From assembly GCF_030819175.1 (NCBI RefSeq), contig NZ_JAUTBJ010000002.1, positions 1,870,001 to 1,934,000 of the forward strand: 64,000 nucleotides of DNA. The letters are read 5' to 3'. How positions within the stretch are numbered: the stretch's first letter is position 1; each line of letters begins with the position of its first letter. Below the pieces are notes generated by a model that did no database searches, was not told where the DNA came from, and worked only from the letters and a program-made list of their open reading frames with translations. The stretch comes from Sphingomonas sp. SORGH_AS_0879. Lineage in GTDB: Bacteria > Pseudomonadota > Alphaproteobacteria > Sphingomonadales > Sphingomonadaceae. Position numbers and translations under genes: made by a program. This document shows, piece after piece, positions 50,331 through 60,422 of this stretch.

Positions 50331-51491
50331 GATTCCTCTGCGAAACGTCTGGCAATGAGGATGGTTGAGTGATTCACTGTGCGGGCAGGAGGGCATGGTG
50401 ATGGTCGAGCAGCGATTGCTGGTGGAAGCGTTGATGGATCCGCGCTTGGGATCGAATGCGAAGCTGTCGGGGATCGAGCGGCTGATCGACTGGAGCCGGC
50501 TGGAGCCGCTGGTGTCGCCGCTGCGGCAGGGTCGGACGGGTCGACCGCCCTATGCGCCGCTGGCGATGGTCAAGGCGCTGTATCTACAGGCGTTGTATGA
50601 TCTGTCGGACCCCGGGCTGGAGGAGGCGCTGCTCGACCGGCTGTCGTTCCGGCGGTTCTGCGGCTTTGCGCTGGATGGCGGCACGCCGGACGAGACGACG
50701 CTGTGCCGGTTTCGCGCGGCGGCGGCGGGGGACGTGCTGGAGCGCTGCTTTGCCGAGATCAACCGGCAGCTGGATGCGCAGGGGCTGGTGCTGCGGCGGG
50801 GGACGATCCTTGATGCCTCGGTGGTCAAGGCGACCCGCAAGCCCCCGCGCGGGGACGGGATCGCGCCGGGTGATCCGCACCCCCAGGAGCCGGGTGCCGA
50901 CTGGACGCGCAAGGACGGCAAGCCGGTGTTCGGCTACCGCTTCCATATCGGCATGGACGAGGGCTCGGGCCTGATCCGCAAGCTGGCCTTCACCTCGGCC
51001 AGGGTCCAGGATGTCGAACGGGCCGACGCGCTGGTCTGCGGCGACGAAGGCGCGGTCTATGCCGACCGGGCCTATGAGGGCCAGGCGCGTCGCAAGGCCC
51101 TGAAGGCGGCCGGGATCAAGGATCGCATCATGCATCGTCGGCACCGCTACATGCCAAAGCTGCCGCGCTGGCAGGCCCGGCGCAACCACCTCATCGCCAG
51201 ACGGCGCGCCCCTGTCGAGGCGGTCTTCAGCGCCATGAAGCGCCTCTACGGCAAGGCGCGCACCAGATGCCTGTCGATCGAGCGGAACGCCGCAGACTTC
51301 CTCGCCTTTGCCACCATCTACAATCTCAGACGCGCCGCCATCCTTGCCGCTGGCTGAGCCGGGGCGATCCGGCCCCTCCAAACCGGCCAGCCAAAGCTGG
51401 CCAAGGCCCGTACCGGATCCCTGCAGCGAAAGCCTCGCCCAGATCCTCTGTCACAAATGAGCCGTTTCGCAGAGGAATCCTGTAAGGGGAG
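50319..51491 (+). mobile_element. IS5-family insertion sequence
   Basis: Inverted repeats 50319-50347 and 51463-51491 match at 28 of 29 positions and surround an intact transposase; element length about 1.17 kb. The conserved core of the repeat is GGATTCCTCTGCGAAACG; the outer CTCCCCTTGC part is shared with the family C repeat, so the true IS ends may lie at about 50331 and 51480. No unambiguous target duplication is visible (TGCA left, TGTA right). Confidence 0.85.
50395..51357 (+). CDS. IS5-family transposase
   Basis: 320-residue DDE transposase. Catalytic residues are Asp140 in TILDASVVKA, Asp224 in YADRAYEG and Glu275 in RAPVEAVFSAMKRLYG, with the Y-(x)2-R-(x)3-E-(x)6-K style signature of IS5 elements around the last. 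The N-terminal DUF772-like part (WSRLEPLV; ALYLQALYDLSDPGLEEALLDRLSFRRF) is typical. AGGAGGG at 50388-50394 supports the ATG at 50395 over the TTG at 50365. No frameshift, so potentially active. Confidence 0.93.
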   Translation: MVMVEQRLLVEALMDPRLGSNAKLSGIERLIDWSRLEPLVSPLRQGRTGRPPYAPLAMVKALYLQALYDLSDPGLEEALLDRLSFRRFCGFALDGGTPDETTLCRFRAAAAGDVLERCFAEINRQLDAQGLVLRRGTILDASVVKATRKPPRGDGIAPGDPHPQEPGADWTRKDGKPVFGYRFHIGMDEGSGLIRKLAFTSARVQDVERADALVCGDEGAVYADRAYEGQARRKALKAAGIKDRIMHRRHRYMPKLPRWQARRNHLIARRRAPVEAVFSAMKRLYGKARTRCLSIERNAADFLAFATIYNLRRAAILAAG

Positions 51492-51496
51492 GGTTT

Positions 51497-53447
<1,951 letters not shown>

Positions 53448-53460
53448 GCCCGGCACGGGA

Positions 53461-55666
53461 GTGATCGCCCAATCGTCCGGCCTGCCCGCGCGCGCGCTGT
53501 TCGTCGCGACGATCCTGACCGGATCGTTCCTGCTGTTCCTCGTCCAGCCGCTGGTCGCGCGGATGGCGCTGCCCCGGCTGGGCGGCGCGCCGGCGGTGTG
53601 GAACTCGGCGATGTTCGTCTATCAGGCGCTGCTGCTCGGTGGCTATGCCTATGCCCATGCGCTGGGCCGGTGGCGACCGCGGGTTCAGGCGGGCATCCAT
53701 CTGGCGTTGTTGGCGGGTGCGGCGCTGTGGCTGCCCATCGGGTTGATGGCGGTCGAACTGCCATCCGATGCGGAGCCCGCCTTGTGGGTGCCGTGGCTGC
53801 TGGGCCTGTCCATCGGGCCGCTTTTCTTCGCGGTGTCGGCTCAGGCCCCGCTTATCCAGCGCTGGTTCGCGCTCGCCGAGCCGGGGCGTAACCCTTATGC
53901 GCTCTATGCGGCCTCCAATCTGGGCAGCTTTGCCGGGCTGATCGCCTATCCCCTGCTGGTCGAGCCGATGATGACGCTTCACGGGCAGAGCCGGTTGTGG
54001 AGCGCCGGCTATGCCCTGCTGGCGGTGATGGTGCTGGCCTGTGCGACGCGGCTGCCCGGTGGGCAGGATCGGGAGAAGGTCGAGACCCCCGCCTCGTCGC
54101 CTCCGGGATGGCGGAAGGTGGCGCTGTGGACCGCGCTGTCGGCGGTGCCCTCGGGTCTGGTGCTGGCGACCTCGACCTATATCACCGCCGATATCGTGGC
54201 GATGCCGCTGCTCTGGGTGCTGCCGCTGGGGCTGTATCTGTTGAGCTTCATCATCGCCTTCGCGACGCGGCGGGTGGCGGCGGACATGCTGACGCGGATT
54301 GCGCCCGTGACCCTGTTGCTGTTCGGCGGGGTCATCATGGGCGGCTATCCGGGGCGGCCCTATTTCAATGTCGTCGTCGCGCTGCTGCTGCTCTTCATGG
54401 TGTCGGTGGCGTTGCACACCGCGCTTTACCGGGCGCGACCGGCGGTTGATCGGCTCACCGGCTTTTATCTGTCGATGGCGGTCGGCGGCGCGCTGGGCGG
54501 CGTGTTCGCCGGGATATTGGCGCCGGTGCTGTTCGACTGGACCTATGAATATCCGCTGCTGATCCTGGCGGCGGGCGTGCTGATCCCGCAGCAGTTCATG
54601 ACCATGGGGCTGCGCCATGCATGGCTGCGGCATCGCCGCGTCATGCTCGTCGCGCTGGTCATCGTCATCGGCCTGTTGCTCGGCCTCAGGCTGCTCGGGC
54701 AAGCGGCGTGGTTCGGGGAGGAGCGGCAGGGGCCGATCTTCCTCGCGATCGCGCTGCTCGCCTTCCTGACGATCGGCGCGCGGACGGGCTTTGCCCTGTT
54801 GCTGGCAGCGGCACTGATCCTGTTCGGCGGCTATCGTGCCCTGTCGCTGTCGATGGAGCGCGACGCCCGGATGCGCAGCTATTTCGGCGTCTATACCGTG
54901 CGCGACGAGGTCGGTCGCCGCGAACTGGACCATGGGTCGACCGTCCATGGCATCCAGCTACGCGGATCGGAGGCGCGCGAGCGGACGCCGACCACCTATT
55001 ATGCCCCCGATTCCGGTGTGGGTCGGGCCATGCGCGCCTCGCCCGCCATCTTCGGACCCTCGGCACGGATCGGCGTGGTCGGGCTGGGGACCGGAACGCT
55101 CGCCTGCTATGCCAGGCCGGGGCAGAGCTGGCGCTTCTACGAGATCGATCCGGTCATCGTCCGCATCGCGCGTGACACCGGCCAGTTCAGCTATCTGCGG
55201 CGCTGCCTGCCCGATCCGGTCATCCGCATCGGCGATGCCCGCATCCGCCTGGCCGCCGAGGCGAGCGACAGCTTCGACCTCCTCGCGCTGGACGCCTTCT
55301 CCTCCGACGCCGTGCCCGCGCATCTGTTGACCCGCGAGGCCTTCGCCACCTATGGGCGGGTGTTGTCGCGGCGCGGGCTATTGCTGGTCCATATCTCCAA
55401 TCGTTTCGTCGATCTGGAGCCGCTGGTGGCCGCCGCCGCGCGCGATGGCGGCTGGGCGGTCGGCAAGCTGACCTATATCCCCTCGGACCTGGACGAGCAG
55501 GAGTCGGCCACCTACCTCGGTCTGGCTCGCCCTGTCGCGCGATTCGGGCGTGCTCCGCGCGCTGGAGGAGAGGGGGGGCGACTGGAAAGCCGCGACCGCT
55601 CCGCCAGGCCTTGCGCCCTGGACCGACGATTATTCCAGCGTCCTGCCCTTCATCCGGCAGTTCTGA
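53461..55666 (+). pseudogene. Fused MFS-like/spermidine synthase-like membrane protein, frameshifted
   Basis: About 734 residues when repaired. The N-terminal two thirds hold some 12-14 membrane segments (from ALFVATILTGSFLLFLVQPLVAR on); the C-terminal third is a spermidine-synthase-like methyltransferase fold with GLGTGTLACYA, FYEIDPVIV and LDAFSSDAVPAHLLTREAF. At codon 685 (about 55515-55516, TACCTCGG) the frame breaks; dropping one C restores SVWLALSRDSGVLRALEERG to the stop at 55666 (LPFIRQF). Unrepaired, the ORF runs on through antisense sequence to 56334. Recent mutation or sequencing error. The start at GTG 53461 is 14 bases after hemB. Confidence 0.85.
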
Positions 55667-55671
55667 GCGGA

Positions 55672-56211
55672 TCAGCCGCTCGGCAGGCTGGCGGACAGCG
55701 CCGCGATCTGCTTGGCCTGACGCTCGGCCGCGCCCGCCACCCGCTCGCGCAGTGCGGTGAGCGGGGGATAGTCCGGCTCCAGCGCGGCCGCACGCGCGAT
55801 GGCGCGGTCGTCGATCTCGGTCAGCAAGCCCGAAGTCCGCGCCCGGATTTCGTCCAGCGCCGCCAGATCGGTCTGCGCGGCCAGCCAGGCATCGCTGCCC
55901 ACGCTCTGCCCGCGTGCCTTGGCCGCGCCGGTACGGGCTTGGTCATAGGCCTTGGCGAATTCCCCCTCCACGGCGGTCAGGCGATCGGCGATCCCGGCGA
56001 TCTGCGTATCGAGCTCGGGATCGGGGCGCAGCGTGACCGGCTTGGTCACCGGCTCGGCAAAGCCCTGCTTCTCGACCGGGCGGACCGCGAGCGAAGGATA
56101 GGGCGTCGTGTCGCGGTCGCGCGCGCATCCGGCCAGCATCGTGGCGGACAACAGGCCGACCAGCGCGATCATCGGGCCGGAGCGGATTGTGGAGAGGGAC
56201 GGATGGATCAT
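55672..56211 (-). CDS. Hypothetical lipoprotein with coiled-coil region
   Basis: 179 residues. A lipoprotein signal (MIALVGLLSATMLAGC, lipobox LAGC) anchors it in a membrane; the mature part has a Pro-rich linker and then a long Ala/Glu/Arg/Gln helical stretch (DRLTAVEGEFAKAYDQARTGAAKA and later) that looks like a coiled coil. Starts ATG 56211 or 56220. Convergent with the spermidine-synthase-like gene (5-base gap). Not assigned to a known family. Confidence 0.75.
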   Translation of the reverse strand: MIHPSLSTIRSGPMIALVGLLSATMLAGCARDRDTTPYPSLAVRPVEKQGFAEPVTKPVTLRPDPELDTQIAGIADRLTAVEGEFAKAYDQARTGAAKARGQSVGSDAWLAAQTDLAALDEIRARTSGLLTEIDDRAIARAAALEPDYPPLTALRERVAGAAERQAKQIAALSASLPSG

Positions 56212-56351
56212 CACAACCATCCTAGACGGAAGACAGGGCTTGGGAAAATGCCGCACGGACGCTTTGCGGGCGTGTTCCGAAAAAATGTGGATAACCGGGT
56301 CGAGGGGCTTGCCATGATCCCGAACCGCTTCTAAGAGCCCACCTCCACAGC

Positions 56352-56428
56352 GCGCCCGTAGCTCAGCTGGATAGAGCATCAGACTACGAATCTGAGGGTC
56401 GGACGTTCGAATCGTTCCGGGCGCGCCA
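56352..56428 (+). tRNA. tRNA-Arg(ACG), copy 1
   Basis: 77 bases with encoded CCA. Acceptor GCGCCCG/CGGGCGC, D-arm GCTC/GAGC, anticodon stem TCAGA/TCTGA with loop CTACGAA (anticodon ACG), T-arm GGACG-TTCGAAT-CGTTC. All stems pair. Reads CGU (and CGC/CGA after A34 to I editing). Confidence 0.97.
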
Positions 56429-56460
56429 GTGGATCATATCCGGTCTTATCAGACCCTTGC

Positions 56461-56537
56461 GCGCCCGTAGCTCAGCTGGATAGAGCATCAGACTACGAAT
56501 CTGAGGGTCGGACGTTCGAATCGTTCCGGGCGCGCCA
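56461..56537 (+). tRNA. tRNA-Arg(ACG), copy 2
   Basis: Identical in all 77 bases to the copy at 56352-56428, 32 bases downstream in the same orientation. The spacer is not duplicated. Confidence 0.97.
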
Positions 56538-56599
56538 TTTCTTTCCCGTCATCGACATATCGGCTTCCCGGCCCCGGCTTTCGCCGAGGCCTTTCGCGA

Positions 56600-57616
56600 T
56601 CAGCGCCAGCCGAGCGCGGGTGCGATGTGGCGCAGGATGTTCTCGATCACATGCGCGTTATAGTCCACGCCGAGCTGGTTGGGCACGGTCAGGAGCAGCG
56701 TGTCGGCCTCCGCGATCGCCTCGTCCGCGCGAAGTTGCTCGATCAGGCGCTCGGGCTCGGCGGCATAGGAGCGGCCGAAGACGGCGCGCATATTGCCGAT
56801 GACGCCGACCTGATCCTGGCTGTCGTCCCGGCCGAAATAGGCGCGGTCCTGATCCGTGGTCAGCGCGAAGATCGAGCGGGAGACGGACACGCGTGGCGTC
56901 CGCTGATGCCCCGCCTCGGCCCAGGCCTCGCGATAGGCGCGGATCTGCTTGGCCTGCTGCACATGGAAGGGCTCGCCGCTCTCATCGGCCTTCAACGTGG
57001 AGCTTTGCAGGTTCATCCCCTGCTTGGCCGCCCAGATCGCGGTCGCGTTGGAGGCGGAGCCCCACCAGATACGATCGCGCAACCCCTCCGAATGCGGCTC
57101 CAGACGAAGCAGCCCGGGCGGGTTGGGGAACATGGGGCGCGGATTGGGCTTGGCGAAACCCTGCCCTTTCAGAAGGTGCAGGAACACCTCGGCATGGCGG
57201 CGGCCCAGATCGGCGTCGGTCTCGCCCTGGGCTGGGCCATAGCCGAAATGCCGCCAGCCATCGATCACCTGCTCGGGCGAACCCCGGCTGATCCCCAATT
57301 GCAGGCGACCGCCGCTGATAAGGTCCGCCGACCCGGCATCCTCGACCATGTAGAAGGGGTTCTCGTAGCGCATGTCGATCACGCCGGTGCCGATCTCGAT
57401 CCGCTTCGTGCGCGCGCCCACGGCGGCGAGGAGCGGGAAGGGCGAGGCCAGTTGCTGCGCGAAGTGGTGCACACGGTAATAGGCGCCGTCCGCCCCCAGT
57501 TCCTCCGCCGCGACCGCGAGGTCGATCGACTGGAGCAGCACATCCTGCGCCGAGCGCGTCGCGGACTGGGGGGAGGGCGACCAATGGCCGAAGGACAGGA
57601 AACCGATCTTTTTCAT
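56600..57616 (-). CDS. LLM-class flavin-dependent oxidoreductase
   Basis: 338 residues of the bacterial-luciferase-like TIM barrel, using reduced FMN or F420. Typical segments: MKKIGFLSFGHWSP, AVAAEELGADGAYYRVHHF, IGTGVIDMRYENPFYMVEDAGSADLISGGRLQLGISRGSPEQVI. The substrate is unknown. Start ATG 57616; the ORF from 57844 adds a non-homologous arm. A gap of about 180 bases separates it from the anti-sigma gene upstream on the same strand, so it may or may not belong to the sigma operon. Confidence 0.9.
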   Translation of the reverse strand: MKKIGFLSFGHWSPSPQSATRSAQDVLLQSIDLAVAAEELGADGAYYRVHHFAQQLASPFPLLAAVGARTKRIEIGTGVIDMRYENPFYMVEDAGSADLISGGRLQLGISRGSPEQVIDGWRHFGYGPAQGETDADLGRRHAEVFLHLLKGQGFAKPNPRPMFPNPPGLLRLEPHSEGLRDRIWWGSASNATAIWAAKQGMNLQSSTLKADESGEPFHVQQAKQIRAYREAWAEAGHQRTPRVSVSRSIFALTTDQDRAYFGRDDSQDQVGVIGNMRAVFGRSYAAEPERLIEQLRADEAIAEADTLLLTVPNQLGVDYNAHVIENILRHIAPALGWR

Positions 57617-57794
57617 GGGACGAAGATAGGTCACGCGCGGTCGCGATGCACCCCGGGGCATGGCGCGCCGAGCGAAACGCTTGCTTTCCGAAAGCGCGAT
57701 TGGATTTGGGGTATTACCTTCTGTTCCCCTCTCTCCTCTACGAGGGGCGAGGGAAGTAGGAGTGTCGCTTGAACGTCGATGATGTCCGGGAATG

Positions 57795-58490
57795 TCAGCG
57801 GTTGCGCCAGTCCTTGGCGATGGCGGCCTTTTCTCCCTCCGCATCCAGCGGCATGTCGGCCATCATGTCCTGCGCCGCCGCCATCAGTTCGGCGTCGGAC
57901 GATCCCGCCTGGGCATAGCCGCCCGCTTTGGGCGTGGTGCCCGGCATGGTCCGGCGGAGCGCCCAACCCTTGGGATCGCGACAGGCGATGCCGTCGGCGG
58001 CGGCGGACTGGAAGACGCGGCAGAAGTCGTTGTCCGTCGCGCGGAAGCTGACCGCGATCCGCACCGCGCCGTCACCCCCGCTCGCCTGTCGATCGAGTGC
58101 GCTGGCCAGCGATCCGGCGGCGTAGAGTCCATGGTCGGTTGCGGAAATCGGTCCCCGATCCACCTGCCGCCCCAGCAGCACCCCGACGACCAGACAGGCC
58201 GCCATCGCCGCCGCCGACTGCCACAACGGCAGCGACAGGCGCGAGCGTTGGCGTAGCGGCGGCTGCATCGGAACGACATTGCCGGTCAGTATCGCGGCCA
58301 GGCGATCGGGCACGGGTTCGTCGGCGACGGGGGCATAGGCGCTGGCGAGCCTGGCCTTCAGGCGCCGATGGCGTTCGACCTCGTCGGCTAGCGCGGGGTT
58401 CTCGGTGATGGCGCGCTCGACCCGTTTGGCGTTCAGGGGATCGAGCGCCCCATCGGCATAGGCCATCAGCATTTCCGGTTCGATCGTCAT
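57795..58490 (-). CDS. Anti-sigma factor, membrane anchored
   Basis: 231 residues. The N-terminal part, MTIEPEMLMAYADGALDPLNAKRVERAITENPALADEVERHRRLKARL, is the usual sigma-binding segment of anti-sigma factors that accompany ECF sigmas, though it lacks the His-x3-Cys-x2-Cys zinc motif. One membrane segment (about 90-107, SAAAMAACLVVGVLLG) puts the C-terminal 120 residues in the periplasm. Overlaps the sigma gene by 4 bases (ATGA), so both come from the same promoter. It should hold the sigma inactive until an envelope signal releases it. Confidence 0.88.
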   Translation of the reverse strand: MTIEPEMLMAYADGALDPLNAKRVERAITENPALADEVERHRRLKARLASAYAPVADEPVPDRLAAILTGNVVPMQPPLRQRSRLSLPLWQSAAAMAACLVVGVLLGRQVDRGPISATDHGLYAAGSLASALDRQASGGDGAVRIAVSFRATDNDFCRVFQSAAADGIACRDPKGWALRRTMPGTTPKAGGYAQAGSSDAELMAAAQDMMADMPLDAEGEKAAIAKDWRNR

Positions 58491-58972
58491 GCCGCTTCTC
58501 CCAGTCGCGCCATCAGCGCCTGTCGTCCCCGCACCAGCCGCGAGGTCAGCGTGCCCATGGGAATGTCGAGGATCTCGGCGGCTTCCTTATAGGCGAGCCC
58601 TTCGACCAGGACGAGCGCCACCGCCTCGCGCTGTTCGTCGGGCAGGGTGCGCATCGCGGCGTCGACCTCGTTCAGCGCGACGCGCGCCTCGGCATTGCCG
58701 GTCGCGCCGACGGACAGCCCGGCATCCTCGCCGACGAAGGTTTGCGCCGCGCGCGAGCGGGAACGGGCGGTGTCGATCCAGGCGTTGCGCATGATCCGGT
58801 ACATCCAGCTATCCAATCTCGTCCCCGCCTGCCACGATCCTTGCGCGAGCAGAGCCTTTTCGACCGTCACCTGGCAAAGATCGTCCGCATCCGCCGCATC
58901 ATGGGTGAGCGATCGGGCGAACCGCCGCAATCGCGGCAGCAGCGCCAACAACTCCTTCTCGAATGCAGCCAA
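58487..58972 (-). CDS. ECF RNA polymerase sigma factor
   Basis: About 161 residues. Region 2: RRFARSLTHDAADADDLCQVTVEKAL and the DSWMYRIMRNAWIDTARSR -10 recognition helix. Region 4: LPDEQREAVALVLVEGLAYKEAAEILDIPMGTLTSRLVRGRQ, the -35 helix-turn-helix. I prefer the TTG at 58972, which has AAGGAA six bases before it and lies about 20 bases after the predicted RNA start; a TTG at 58987 is only 12 bases past the -10. Probably activates its own promoter (58999-59025). Exact ECF group not assigned. Confidence 0.92.
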   Translation of the reverse strand: MAAFEKELLALLPRLRRFARSLTHDAADADDLCQVTVEKALLAQGSWQAGTRLDSWMYRIMRNAWIDTARSRSRAAQTFVGEDAGLSVGATGNAEARVALNEVDAAMRTLPDEQREAVALVLVEGLAYKEAAEILDIPMGTLTSRLVRGRQALMARLGEAA

Positions 58973-58991
58973 GCGCGGTTCCTTCAATTCA

Positions 58992-59018
58992 GGGATGAAA
59001 CGGACGACCCGGATCGTT
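58992..59018 (+). promoter_or_regulatory. Putative ECF promoter for the subtilase gene
   Basis: GGGATGAAAC (58992-59001), 13 bases, CGTT (59015-59018). Same motif and spacing as the promoters at 58999-59025 (opposite strand) and 60371-60397, differing only in one base of the -35. Confidence 0.7.
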
Positions 59019-59025
59019 TAATCCC
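58999..59025 (-). promoter_or_regulatory. Putative autoregulated ECF promoter for sigma/anti-sigma operon
   Basis: On the minus strand GGGATTAAAC (59016-59025), 13 bases, CGTT (58999-59002). It overlaps the plus-strand promoter at 58992-59018 over 20 bases, so polymerase could not hold both at once. Confidence 0.75.
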
Positions 59026-59072
59026 TGTTCGTCTGATCCATGTCAGGATTATTTTTCAACGGGAGGGCGGCG

Positions 59073-60356
59073 GTGGGCAAGCGGGCATTTCGGTTTCTGG
59101 GCGTGATGGCCGCCATGACCGGCTGTGCGCTGGGCGTCGGTGGGGCCCATGCACAACTCGGCGGGACGCTGCCGAGCCTGCCGTCGCTGCCGGGCGGGCT
59201 TCCTCCGAACATCGGGCCGATGGTCGATGGCGTGGTCGATCCGCTGCGGCGCGGCGTCGACCGGGTGGCGAGCACGACCGCGGCCAGGCTCGATGACCTG
59301 CGCCGCGCCGCCTATGCGCAACTGGTGCGCGATCATCCCGATGCGATCGCGCTAGACCCGAACGGCTTCCCGGCGCGTGCGGGCGAGGTGGTGGTGGATG
59401 CCCCCAGCGAGGCGTTGCTCACCGCCGTCGCGGCACAGGGTTTCAGCGTGATCGAGCGGGATGATGTGCTGGGCGTGTCCTTCGTCCGGTTGCGCGTGCC
59501 GAACGGCCTTCCGCTCAGAAAGGCGCTGGCGTTGATCGACAGGCTGGGTGGAGAGGTCAGTGCGGATCAACTCCATTTGCCGAGCGCGGCGAGCGTGGCG
59601 ACGATCGCCGGGGGCGCGTCGCCGGAGGGGCAGGGCATCATGGTCGGCGTGATCGACGGCGGGGTCGAGGGGGCGGCGGTGATCCGCGGTTTCGCGACCG
59701 GGGCTCCCAAGCCTGACGATCATGGCACCGCCGTCGCCTCGCTCATCAGCGGCAGGGGCGGTGTCCGGGGATCGCTGCCCGGTGCGCGGATCGCGTCGGC
59801 GGATGTCTATGGCACCGACCCGGCGGGCGGCAATGCGACCGCGATCGCCAAGGCGCTGGGCTGGCTGGTCGAGCAGCGCGTGTCCGTCGCGACGATCAGC
59901 CTGGTCGGCCCCTCCAACCCGCTGCTCGCGCGGGTGGTCGCGGCGGCGCAGGCGCGGGGGCTGATCATCGTCGCGGCGGTCGGCAATAACGGCCCCGCCT
60001 CGCCGCCGGCCTATCCGGCGTCCTATCCCGGCGTGGTGGCGGTGAGCGGCGTCGATGCGCGCAACCGCCCGCTGATCGAGGCGGGCCGCGCCTCGCATAT
60101 CGATTATGTCGCGCCTGCCGCCGACATGCTGGCGATCGGGCTGGGCGGTCGGCGGATGAAGGTGCGCGGCACCTCCTTTGCCGCGCCGCTGGTCGCGGGG
60201 CGCATCGCCGCCGCCTATCCGGCGCTGAAACCCGGCCAGGCCCGTTCCGTACTCGCGCGGGTGGATGGGGAGGCGAAGGACTTGGGGGCGAAGGGCCATG
60301 ATAAAAGCCATGGCCGTGGAATGCTTTGCGGGGAATGCCGCACCCCCGTGCAATAA
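59073..60356 (+). CDS. Secreted S8 (subtilisin-like) serine protease
   Basis: 427 residues. Signal peptide MGKRAFRFLGVMAAMTGCALGVGGAHA, then AQLGGTLPSLPSLPGGLPP, a pro/adaptor region to about 180, and the catalytic domain with Asp195 (VIDGGV), His217 (DDHGTAVA), oxyanion AAVGNNGP and Ser368 (RGTSFAAPL). The triad is complete, though the first motif is DGG rather than DTG or DSG. Start GTG 59073 with GGGAGG six bases before it is preferred over ATG 59040. Divergent from the ECF sigma gene and probably under its control. Could process an envelope substrate such as the next protein or the anti-sigma factor. Confidence 0.92.
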   Translation: MGKRAFRFLGVMAAMTGCALGVGGAHAQLGGTLPSLPSLPGGLPPNIGPMVDGVVDPLRRGVDRVASTTAARLDDLRRAAYAQLVRDHPDAIALDPNGFPARAGEVVVDAPSEALLTAVAAQGFSVIERDDVLGVSFVRLRVPNGLPLRKALALIDRLGGEVSADQLHLPSAASVATIAGGASPEGQGIMVGVIDGGVEGAAVIRGFATGAPKPDDHGTAVASLISGRGGVRGSLPGARIASADVYGTDPAGGNATAIAKALGWLVEQRVSVATISLVGPSNPLLARVVAAAQARGLIIVAAVGNNGPASPPAYPASYPGVVAVSGVDARNRPLIEAGRASHIDYVAPAADMLAIGLGGRRMKVRGTSFAAPLVAGRIAAAYPALKPGQARSVLARVDGEAKDLGAKGHDKSHGRGMLCGECRTPVQ

Positions 60357-60370
60357 TTTTCACGAAATCC

Positions 60371-60397
60371 GGGATTAAACCCGCGAGCCGCCTCGTT
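60371..60397 (+). promoter_or_regulatory. Putative ECF promoter for the Gly/Ala-rich protein
   Basis: GGGATTAAAC (60371-60380), 13 bases, CGTT (60394-60397). The -35 is identical to that of the sigma operon. RNA would start near 60404, just before AAGGAG (60413-60418) and the ATG at 60423. Confidence 0.72.
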
Positions 60398-60422
60398 GTC
60401 GTTCCAGAAGTTAAGGAGAACG

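Noticed and set aside
56352..56537. tRNA pair as an integration (att) site
   Set aside because: No integrase or island lies next to it; neighbouring genes are ordinary chromosomal genes.
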